Assembly (NCBI GenBank): GCA_037447655.1
Contig: JBBHKE010003464.1
Location: 1 to 64,000, forward strand
Direction: 5' to 3'
Source of the DNA: Zygnema cylindricum
Taxonomy: Eukaryota > Streptophyta > Zygnematophyceae > Zygnematales > Zygnemataceae
Length of the DNA: 64,000 nt
This document shows positions 55,574-64,000 of this stretch, in pieces. The notes beneath the pieces are model-generated. The model ran no database searches and had not been told where the DNA came from. It worked only from the letters and a program-made list of their open reading frames with translations. A program made the translations under genes and the position numbers. The stretch's first letter is position 1. Each line of letters begins with the position of its first letter.

Positions 55574-56065
55574 CCACGGCCATCCAACGACCACCGGATC
55601 TACCCTTCCAAGCTTTTCCAAATGTGACTTCGTGATGTTGTCCACATTATGGGGAAGAGTGCGGTGAGAGTTAGACATGGCAGACACCGGGAGTTGCTGT
55701 GGGTAAAGTTGGTGTAGCTGTTGTAGTCGATACTCACTGACTGCACGGGCGTCCGGGTCAATCTCGACTGACGAGTACGCTTCTACTCGGTATCTTGATA
55801 TTAGAACGGCTTCGAAGTTGGAACTAATGCGGGAAAATAGTGATAGAATTTTGAGTCCAGAAGGCGGTATCTCTACTGACACCACTTGTTGATTGAAATC
55901 CTTCCCTTTGTTAAAAACCTTTGGAAGTTCTAACCGGATAACCTTTGTTGTTCCGGGTAATATAGCGGTAAAGCTCCTATCCACTTCACGTCGAAGTGTG
56001 GTCAACAGCACCAATCTGTTCTGATACTCCCTTTCCCACGACTTGGAAATAGGGAATTGCTAAAT
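55574..56065 (-). pseudogene. N-terminal part of a DNMT3-like cytosine-5 methyltransferase
   Basis: Would transfer a methyl group from AdoMet to C5 of cytosine in DNA. Numbering from the TTG at 56014: motif I at residues 56-64 (ILSLFSRIS, where Arg replaces the usual Gly of SGI/DGI), the acidic AdoMet-ribose residue in SSVEIDPDARAVSEYR (Glu84), HNVDNITKSHLEKLGRVD at 122-139, parallel to DVRNIT..N.EEWGPFD of DNMT3, then VVVGWPC, the motif IV loop with the catalytic Cys, completed across the copia E target site. The upstream 48 residues have no known domain. The frame continues upstream across copia G into the protease with one TAG. Similar to DNMT3 rather than DNMT1/CMT by the NIT..LE..G..D..V.G.PC pattern. 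The motif I change suggests inactivity of this copy. Confidence 0.75.
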
Positions 56066-56070
56066 GGAAT

Positions 56071-57058
56071 TATTGAAATTCAAGGTATTTTCTAGGTTAC
56101 TTAATTAATTTAAGTAAGAGCTGTAAAAATTAGAGGCTGTCGGCTTCTAGCTTCTCTCTCTAGCCTCCATACTTGTCGTAGTCACTGAAGGCTGGAGAGG
56201 AAGCTATAGCTATGGCTTCCTAGGCTTCTTCTAGTGTCAAAAGGCAGACACTTGGTAATCTTACCAAATGGATTGACGAACCCAGGATTTGATCCTGGTA
56301 CCTACCGTTCGTTAAAGTAGCTGTTAGTCTTTTCCTGTAGTCTAAGACCTGTGTTGAAGTATATAGGGTACGATAACTATTTAAAGATGACAAAATAGAG
56401 AAGTTTGATTTATTGACAAACGAACCACAATAACACAGACACAGTTAAATCAAATTACACCGAAAAGTATTGCTTGTATTTTAACGACTATAAATTAAGG
56501 CGGACATCAATCTAACGGCGGAGAAAGAAGTCGCCATCACTGAATGGTCGATTTGGCGGTTTGCGGTCATAGCCACACCGGGTGACATGTGGCAACATGA
56601 CATTAGATGATGGCATCTCCAAGACATACTATGGCGAACCCGGATATGGCAAGCGTCGTGTTTGTGGCCATGTCGTACAATGGCCGTACAGAAAGTACTC
56701 CGAGCCATGTACCTTTTTGTACTGTACACTGAATTGATTGGCTCCGTACATTCGTAGTAGAGGGTTTAGCGAGGGGTTTAGGACTTAGAAAATAAGAGGT
56801 AGCCGCCTCTCTCCAGATAGCTCTTCTATAAAAAGGTCATCTTTGACCATTGATAATTTACTGCTCAGGGGAGCAAATTCAAGGATTTTTTTTGTAGTAG
56901 ATTCAAAGGAGTCTACCCTTCCAAGGGGTGCAGTTTGGTCAATCTGTATTCTTTTAGGGTGTCACCAATAATCAACCAAAGACCTCTTAATAGAGGCTAT
57001 CCTAGAGGCTTCTAGTAAGTTCCCTACTTTAAGTACCAATGGAGGTCTCACAGTAGCA
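56071..57058 (+). repeat. copia G 5' LTR
   Basis: Begins TATTGAAATT (mutated TGTTG), ends AGTAGCA. Antisense minihelix 56275-56313 (GACGAAC/GTTCGTT), TATA box TCTATAAAAA at about 56826, hairpins at 56862-56875 and 56897-56916 (GTAGATTC/GAGTCTAC). Confidence 0.85.
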
Positions 57059-57372
57059 GGTTATAGGCCCACCCTCTAGGGTGCCCATATTCAATGGGAC
57101 TGGGTTCATCTACTTGGAGAGTATGATGATAGGAGCCTTATGTGAGAAAAGATTTTGGGGAGTAGTGAGTGGGCGAGTAAAGCGTCCATCCGGTTCGACT
57201 ATCCCTCTAGGGTTTGGAGGAAACAAATTTGGTAGGAAACCAAATCCACCACCATCAGAGGACTAAAGATGATCTAAAGAGAGAAGATATAATTTTAGTA
57301 AAGAATCTGGTAGCTATGGATGAAAGGAAGGCGGTAGATCCCTTTAAATCCTCAAAGTCAGTCAAAATCATA
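57059..57372 (+). pseudogene. copia G: gag start joined to integrase C-terminus
   Basis: 57081-57266 reads VPIFNGTGFIYLESMMIGAL, the Gag start without the TGA seen in copia E. It ends KPNPPPSED and then jumps to DDLKREDIILVKNLVAMDER, normally the end of integrase. The junction near 57268 marks the internal deletion. Confidence 0.75.
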
Positions 57373-58408
57373 TGTTGAAATTTATAGATTTCTAGAGTAT
57401 CTTCTAGGTTTAAATATGTTTGTATAAAAAGAAAAAAAAAGGACGGACAGCCTGCCTCCACCTCCGCTCTCTAGCCCTCATACTTGTTGTAGTCATTGAA
57501 GGTTAGAGAGGGTGGTTCATCCATGGCTGCCTTAGTTCAACAGGCAGCTATTTTTAGTAGGTTACTAAAAATATAATTGACGGACTAGAGATTTGATCCC
57601 GGTACCTACAGTTCGTCAAGTTGGTCGGTAGCGGTCAGCTTTATCCTAATAGACTAGGACCAATGCTAAGTGCTTTGGTATGTGAAAGATATATATATAG
57701 ATTGGGTGAGTTAAATCCATTTAACTAAAACTGTTTACGGCGTACATAGATTCAGTTTTAGAAAGTACGTCATACGATAGTAATTCAAAACGGATACCAC
57801 GCATTTTGTTTCGATAGCGAAACAAATGCCGCGCAAGTATTTATTACGGCTAACATTGCGTTTTGCATAAAATCCAACGGCGCACATCATCGCAAAAATC
57901 CCGGAATGGTCACTTTGGCGTTTTGTGACGTGGCATGACCTGGAGCCACGTGGAAAGATGACATTCGGTCATAGGAATTCCGAGGAAAGTACGGACAAGT
58001 GAAATGAGGACACGTGTCCGCTTAATAGTCTTGTCGTACATAGGCCGTACAAAAGGTACACCGGCAGTAGTACTTTTTGTATGGTACAGTAATCTGATTG
58101 GTCCATACTTCAATAGATAGAAGTTATTAGAGAGAATCAGGACTTAGAAAATTTTGGTAGGTAGTCACCTCTCCCTTTGAGAGTTTGTACAAATTTTCAT
58201 TTTTACTGCCTCATAACTTATCTCCTGGTTGGGCGTTTTCAGAGATTCTTTTTCATACAGACTCAGGGGAGTCCAGGCTGCACAGGAATGCATTCGGATT
58301 GTCAGCTTGATTGCCTAGCCAGCAGTGGCTGTGGGTTAAAGTGGGCTAGTTAACAACTATCTAGAGGCTTCTTGTATTCTGTAGTCGAATGGAGAACACA
58401 GAATTGCA
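57373..58408 (+). mobile_element. solo LTR H (D type) nested in copia G
   Basis: 1036 bp, TGTTGAAATTTATAG...GAATTGCA, flanked by TCATA and TCAGA (5-bp duplication with one change). Removing it restores the copia reading SVKI-RFE. No internal region, so it arose by LTR recombination. Antisense minihelix at 57579-57617. Confidence 0.88.
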
Positions 58409-59421
58409 TCAGATTTGAGTCAAACAATTTTGATGACTTTCATCTTCCTTACTATGCGGGTCTTCAAGAAAATGATAATCTTGCAGATTCAAAACGCACA
58501 GAGAAAGACTTCAACTTGGAAAAACCAATGACAAAAGCGGAAGACGTGGTGAAAACGGATATGGATCCGAGGGACAGGGGAGAAGTCGTGGTGATTCGAA
58601 AGAATCCACGGTACCATCTATTCCGGCCGCAAACTTTGAGGGAGGGAGAAGAAGCAACAAAAGGCTTCAAAAGATAAAAGTAAACATCAAGGTAACTAAA
58701 CTGTCTCACCCGGACGAACCTCAAACATATGAAGAGGCAATGAATTGTCTGGAAAGAAATTGGTGGAAGACGGTCATCAATGTAGAGATGGCTTCAATCA
58801 TGGCGGCTGATACATAGGAGTTGGTCGACTGTTCACCTGATAGAAAACCAATTGGATGTAAGTGGGTTTTCAAACTAAAACTGAATTCGGACAATACTAT
58901 TGAACGGTATAAGGCCCGGTTAGTGGAGAAAGGTTTTACTCAGAAAGAGGGAATTGACTTCAAAGAAACCTTCGCTCTGGTCGTCAGATTTCCCTCGGTC
59001 CGGATACTTCTCAGTCTGGCAGCTTTAGATGACATGGAAGTACACCACATGGACATAAAGACAGCTTTCCTACATAGAACTAGAGGAGGAGATCTTCATG
59101 CAATAGTAGGAAGGATTCGTGGAACAAGGGGAGCAAAGTAAGGTATGCCGGCTGATCAAATCTCTCTATGGTTTGAAACAGGCACTCAGACAATGGAACA
59201 AGAAACTTGATGAATTCCTTACCGGTCTGGGATACATCTGCATCAGTTCACATCATTCAATTTATATTTTTGAAGATGAGAAAGGTGTCATCTTTATTGC
59301 AAATTACGTTGATGATCTTCTTGTTCTTAGTAAGTTATTAAAGAAAAGTAACAAACTAAAAACAGATCTAAAGGGAAGATTCGAAATGAAGGATATGGGG
59401 GAGGCTAGATATATTCTGTAA
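58409..59421 (+). pseudogene. copia G: linker and reverse transcriptase
   Basis: Linker at 58409-58677 (RFESNNFDDFHLPYYAGLQE...), then 58821-59141 (GCKWVFKLKLNSDNTIERYK, VHHMDIKTAFLH motif A), a frameshift, and 59119-59421 (RLIKSLYGLKQALRQWNKKL, FIANYVDDLLVLSK with intact YVDD, DMGEARYIL). Continues in other frames to about 59760 with stops near 59503, 59644 and 59748. Confidence 0.85.
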
Positions 59422-59759
59422 TTCAAGTAGAGAGAGATAGGAAAAAGAGAATAATTAGACTAACTCAGAAAGAGGCAATTGGAAACATGCTGGAAAAATT
59501 TTAGATGAACAAAGCCAACAGTTGCATGACTCCCATTGATCTAAAAAAGGGAAGTGAGGGGAGTGAGGAAGGAGACATCCTAATTCAAGATGATGAACTA
59601 GGTCCAGTAGAAAATAAGTTTATGCAGACTATTCCATACAGATAGGTAATGGGCAGTCTGATATATTTTTTGAATTCTACCAGACTAGATTTGGCATCAG
59701 TTGTAGGAGTGCTAAGTAGGAGTCTGAATGCTGCTACCAAAAAGGATTAGGAAGTATCT

Positions 59760-60305
59760 AAGAGGGTCCTCAGATATCTCATAGGAACTAGGGATCTATG
59801 ACTACATCTGGGTGGGGAAAACACTGACATCACCACTTGGAGTGATGCCAGCTAGGGGGATGCTCCGATGCGAAGATGTACATCTGGATATGTGTTGTAT
59901 GTGGGGAATGGTTCTTGTTGCTGGAGAAATAAGGAGCAAAAGGTCATTTCTCAGTCTACCATGGAGGCTGAGTATATAGCATCTAGCTCTGCTGTGAAGG
60001 AATTGATGTGGGTCAAATCCTTGCTTGGTGAATTGGGGCATCTTAAGAGTGGAATTCAAAAAATATTATGTGATAATGAAGCAGCATTTGGAATTGCTGC
60101 TAATCCCAAAAATCATTTTAAAGCAAAACACATGGACATCAGACTTAGCTTTCTTAGGGAAAAGATGGAGAACAAAATATTTAGTCTAGAATATAGACCA
60201 GACAATGAGATGGTGGCAGACATGATGACTAAGCCTGTACCTTCTCCTAAATTAATTTTTGCAGAGAGAGATGTGGACTTAAAATTAAAAGTGACTAGAA
60301 AATAA
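59760..60305 (+). pseudogene. copia G: RNase H
   Basis: 59868-60305 open for 145 codons: MRRCTSGYVLYVGNGSCCW, STMEAEYIASSSAVKELMW (Glu), LCDNEAAFGIAANPKNHFKA (Asp), ISLEYRPDNEMVADMMTKP-like tail (FSLEYRPDNEMVADMMTKPV) through to the purine tract. The first Asp region (TTWSDAS*GDA) has a TAG. Confidence 0.85.
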
Positions 60306-60311
60306 GGGGAG

Positions 60312-61299
60312 TGTTTAAATTGAAGGTATTTTCTTGGTTACTTAACTAATTTAAGTAGGAGCAGTTAAAAGCAGAGGCAACCTGCTTCAAGCTTCTCTCT
60401 CTAGCCTCCATACTTGTCGTAGTCACTGAAGGTTGGAGAGGAAGCTAGAGCCATGGCTGCCTATAGTTCTTCTGGAGTCAAAAGGCAGACCCTTGGTTAT
60501 CTTACCAAAAGGATTGACGGACCCAAGATTTCATCCTGGTACTTAGTGTCTGTCAAAGTAGCTGTTAGTTTTATCCAGTAGTCTAAGACCAGTGTTGAAG
60601 TATATAGGGTACAATAGCTATTTAAAGATGACAAAATAGAGAAGTTTGATTTACTGACAAACGGACCACAATCACACAGACACAGTTAAATAAAATTACA
60701 CCGAAAAGTACTGCATGTATTTTAACGTCAATAAATTAAGGTGGACATCAATCTAACGGCGGAGAAAGAAGCCAACATCGCGGAATGGTCGATTTGGCGG
60801 TTTGCGGTCATAGCCACAACGCGTGACACGTGGCAACATGACATTGGATGACGACATCTCCAGGACATACTCTGGCGAACCCGAATATGGTAAGCGTCGT
60901 CTTTCTGGCCATGTCGTACAATGGCCGTGCAGAAAGTACTCCGGGCCATGTACCTTTCTGTACTGTACACTGAATTGATGGCTCGGTACATCAATAGTAG
61001 AGGGTTTAGAGAGGGGTTTAGGACTTAGAAAATTAGAGGTAGCCGCCTCTCTCCTAGAGAGCTCTTGTATAAAAAGCTCATCTTTGACCATTGATAATTT
61101 ACTCTTCAAGGGAGCAAATTCAAGGATTTATTTTGTAGTAGACTTGAGGGAGTCTACCCTTCCAAGGGGTGCAGTTTGGTCAGTCTATATTTTGTCATGG
61201 TGTGAACAATACTCAACCAAAGACCTTTTAATTGAGGCTATCCTAGAGGCTTCTAGTAAGTTGCCTACTATGAGTACCAATGGAGGTCTCAGAGTTGCA
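60312..61299 (+). repeat. copia G 3' LTR
   Basis: 988 bp, TGTTTAAATTGAAGG...CAGAGTTGCA, preceded by AATAAGGGGAG. Antisense minihelix 60516-60554 (GACGGAC/GTCTGTC), hairpin 61138-61157 (GTAGACT/AGTCTAC). Confidence 0.88.
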
Positions 61300-62105
61300 A
61301 GAATCAACGATATCGGTGGAGCCTTTTAATAGCTCCGAAGGGGTGGATGCAGCATACACCCGATAGCATCCAAACATTGAAACAGTTGTTCTCCCTCGGT
61401 TCCATAAATCTAAGGGGACCATCACTTTGGTGCCCTCTGGATTCTCCAGGTCTGAAACTGTAAATTGTTCCTTCCAAACGCTTAATTCCATGTTCAATCT
61501 TGTCCACGTAGCCATACCCAACAAGATTTCAAATTGCTTACCTTCCAGCACAAGGAAGGGAAGCTAAATTTGTACGTGTTGTCCCGCGGCATCCGCAAAT
61601 TCGATTTCTATTGCTTTTATGATGCCAAATACTCGTTGGCTACCATTGTTGACCGTACTCAGGCATATGTCACTTTGGCTGATTTTTGACCGGAGTATTT
61701 ATGGCATTTGTTACAATGCTGGTTGGTTATGAGGTTAGGGAGGGTTTCGGTATCCACCACTGCATATTGATACCCGCCGTTTCCATTAAGTTTAAAATTT
61801 CCAGTCCTGATAAGAATAAGAGCCACCGACAGGGCTTTATAATCTCTATCCGCCATAGAAGTTTTTGGTTCCGCCGACATGAAGACTTTTTTGGTGGTTC
61901 TGCCAACGCGACCCTTTCCATCCTGGTGTGCATCTCTTCCCCCAGTGCATGAATTAGGGTTTTTTGGGGCAAATTGTGGGAGGATGTAAGCACCTTGATG
62001 TGCGTCAGTGCGTAGGGCATCAGGTGTTGTACCAGCATAACTGCCGGTTTGGAGGAAGGAGGGTGAGCTTAGGGTGATGAAATGGGTGAGTCCTCGTCTT
62101 TCCAT
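61300..62105 (-). pseudogene. aspartic protease of the DNMT-bearing element
   Basis: In the 62105-61659 frame GYQYAVVDTETLPNLIT near 61754 is the active-site region, with Asp-Thr-Glu where Asp-Thr-Gly is expected. After one frameshift near 61660 the second half reads CLSTVNNGSQRVFGIIKAIE, then past a TAG (61564-61566) LPFLVLEGKQFEILLGMATW, the hydrophobic-Gly (ILLG) motif that closes retropepsins. It continues LWNRGRTTVSMFGCYRVYAA and STDIVDS up to the copia G target site, where the same frame enters the methyltransferase. The protease would cut the polyprotein. Confidence 0.7.
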
Positions 62106-62599
62106 TTCTCATCTATCCCCCCCCCTTTGCTTCCTCACTTTCTGTGTCAGAGTTTCCAGTTGGAGGTGTAATCGGTGGGTGTGTCGCTGGTCTTTCAGCC
62201 AAGTATCGGTCGAACCATTCTTGATCCGTTTCGGATGTTCAAGGATCCTTTTTTGGCTGTGGTTTCATGTACCTTTCGAAGCCGGGAGTAAGTGTCTTTG
62301 AAGCCGGAGGAGGCGGATGAGTCGATTTTAGGCCCAACCCTATGTTACTATTCAGAAGGACTGCTGTTGATGTGAATGATAAAGGACCAGTGGCTTTGCG
62401 GCTGTGGTTCTTTTCTTCCATAGGCTATTTATTCTTTCTCTGAGAGGACGTTGTAGAGCGCAGTTGTCTGCGTCTGTCCCCGACTCCAACATTCCAGGTT
62501 CCGAACAGAATTATTCGAGCGTGATGAGCCTTTGGAGGCTCTATATCCCAACCCATCAGGTCATCATCATCTCCATCTAATCTGGTCTGCTGCTCCAGC

Positions 62600-64000
62600 T
62601 CCGCCAGCCTTTACATCAATTTTTGTTTTTGTTTCTATAGTTTTTGAGCCAGCTTCAAAGCCAAGCGGAGAGCAACCAGTTTTGTTGCCAAGGTGGCCAA
62701 TTGAGTGTTTTGTTGCTGAATGATATGTTCCGGCGTCAATCTGCTGGGTCCTAGTTCATCGGGAGATCGACGTCTCCGGGGATACAAAAGTTGCATTGGC
62801 AGAGGATTAACGGTTGTTTCCCCTTTGTCTGTGAACAAAGCATATTGCAGCATTTCTTTTGGGACCCCATTCTTTAGGAAACATTGCCCTTCTTTGTGGC
62901 CCATAAACCCCAAGCCTCACATTTGGACCACTCATTGGTATACTTCTCCCTTAGCTCATTAGAGATCTGAGCATCATCAAATTTAGGAAGTCTGATTTGT
63001 CTCAACTAGGATAGAGACATCTTCGTCGTCTCAGAGCGGGGAGTAGGTTTATAAGTGTCTTTGGTTTCCGGCTTGCGATCCCCTCCTCCGCTTCCCTGCC
63101 TACGTTCGTGCTACTAGCAGGTTCTTTCTGCACGTTCTTTCTCAAACTCCTTTTGCTTGATAGTGAGTTCCGGGTTGAGCTTCTTCGGGCATCGTTACCA
63201 CCCGTGACCGGTTTGGTTGCAGTTCAGGCAGTTGTACATGTAAACTTTTTCATCTGCACCCATTGCAGGTTCGCGTTTGGACTCATCTTCCTGTTTCCCC
63301 ATAAGCTTCTGTAAAGCTTGGAGTTCTGTTTGTTCCTTTTGGTTAAAAGAGGATTCCCGCGTGAAACCTGCGAAGTTGGCTCACGCCTTTCCGGTAACAG
63401 CCTTTTTTCGGGCCTTGCTGTTTACAAAATGATCATATAACTTTATAGCAGCCAATGAAATTTCTAGCGTTGTGGGATTCCTGTCGTGGATTGCTCGACT
63501 GGCACTCTAATTGTCGAGAGCGGCCTATCCTGTTGGTCTGAATGAATTATGAACAACGACATAATTATTTCGTGGCCATGGTTGGTGTGTCAATGGTAGA
63601 CAACTTGGTCTTTTGACAAAGGCTCCAAAGGCGGTTGAATAGCGTTTGAGGAATTTTATTTTTCAAACATCGAAAGTCAGTGAACCCCTTGATTGGAGTT
63701 TCGTTACTTTGTGTATAAAGGAGTCCCAAGGCGTCTATAATGAAAGGATCGATAACACAATCGGAATGCGCAGAAAATTGACAAATTACACAATGCGGAA
63801 GCGAATTTAACTCAATGTCAATTATCAACCAGCTCACATACATTAAATCCTCATGAACATAGATAGAGACATATATAATTCAGAAGAGGAATTCACATTA
63901 ATTCTCATACATTAGTTCTACAATGATTTCTCCTTAGGTTCTCCTTAGTGGTTCCCTTAGTAATATCTAATTCCCTCGCTGGCTGACATTTTAACTTAGT
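62600..64000 (-). pseudogene. gag of the DNMT-bearing element (partial)
   Basis: Highly mutated. A zinc knuckle YNCLNCNQTGHGW*RCPKK lies at 63189-63230 (C-X2-C-X4-H-X4-C, with a TAG inside). Upstream 63843-63565 is open for 92 codons (DPFIIDALGLLYT, GFTDFRCLKNKIPQTLFNRL) and could be capsid, though I recognise no family. Between 62600 and 63100 short frames such as TNEWSKCEAWGLW appear. The start lies beyond the window. Confidence 0.55.

Larger units (their letters stand above)
56071..61299 (+). mobile_element. copia G: full-ended copia element with internal deletion
   Basis: Two LTRs of exactly 988 bp (56071-57058 and 60312-61299), flanked by GGAAT and AGAAT (5-bp duplication with one change). 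Primer site at 57059 (GGTTATAGGCCCACC, so the gag ATG is now ATA). gag breaks off after about 60 codons at 57268 and rejoins in the C-terminal part of integrase (LKREDIILVK); the middle is deleted. RT and RNase H remain. Solo LTR H sits inside. Confidence 0.9.
49075..64000 (-). mobile_element. Ty3/gypsy-like retroelement carrying a DNMT3-like methyltransferase, fragmented
   Basis: Minus-strand element running in from beyond the right edge: gag with zinc knuckle (about 62600-64000), aspartic protease (about 61300-61950), methyltransferase N-half (55574-56065) and C-half (49075-49219). Copia E and copia G split it at 5-bp sites. RT, RNase H and integrase are not visible; family B LTR 2 replaces whatever followed. 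The Gag knuckle together with an aspartic protease supports an LTR retroelement. The superfamily is inferred from the protease style. Confidence 0.7.

Noticed and set aside
49075-56065. Reading the methyltransferase as an ordinary host gene interrupted by introns
   Set aside because: The interruptions are complete copia elements with LTRs and 5-bp duplications, and the upstream frame is a retroelement protease; a host gene is still possible if intact genomic copies say so.

Overview
This window looks like a transposon-dominated stretch of nuclear DNA from a plant with a large genome. It is a land plant or streptophyte alga; I cannot name the species. The host clue is the primer-binding site of the copia elements. 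It is complementary to the anticodon arm of initiator tRNA-Met, and as I remember it the last two bases fit the plant rather than the animal iMet sequence. I see no rRNA, functional tRNA gene, CRISPR array or bacterial-style operon. The only candidate host gene is one 3-kb intronless ORF (12204-15281, minus).

Layout. 1-8.4 kb: a decayed non-LTR retrotransposon (zinc finger, reverse transcriptase, restriction-like endonuclease type), split by a minus-strand copia element with a perfect 5-bp target duplication; that element's 5' LTR itself carries a nested solo LTR. 8.4-18.9 kb: mostly featureless DNA, the 1025-residue repeat-protein ORF, two MITE-like elements and one copy of a 440-bp inverted-repeat family. 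18.96-26 kb: a nearly complete but mutated copia element and an extra LTR fragment. 26-33 kb: sparse DNA with a LINE 3'-end remnant, two more copies of the 440-bp family, another MITE-like element and a 68-bp tandem array. 33.1-36.0 kb: a second, better preserved copy of the LINE. 36-49 kb: copia fragments, two LTRs of a separate 1.3-kb LTR family, a minisatellite and a chimeric copia 3' half. 49-64 kb: a minus-strand Ty3/gypsy-like element (gag zinc knuckle, aspartic protease, then a DNMT3-like cytosine-5 methyltransferase), cut apart by two complete copia insertions (49220-55573 and 56071-61299), the second holding its own solo LTR.

The most interesting content is that methyltransferase. 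When the two copia elements are removed at their target duplications, the second half of the protease and the methyltransferase lie in one reading frame, separated only by one TAG codon. This suggests a retroelement that once encoded its own DNA methyltransferase inside its polyprotein. The copia elements share further unusual traits. They have a half-tRNA primer site whose ATG is also the gag start codon. They have two successive AGGG-loop hairpins after the TATA box with compensatory changes between families. They also carry an antisense tRNA-like minihelix in the LTR whose stem covaries between copies. Almost all coding regions carry stops or frameshifts; the locus is a record of nested insertions rather than a set of working genes.
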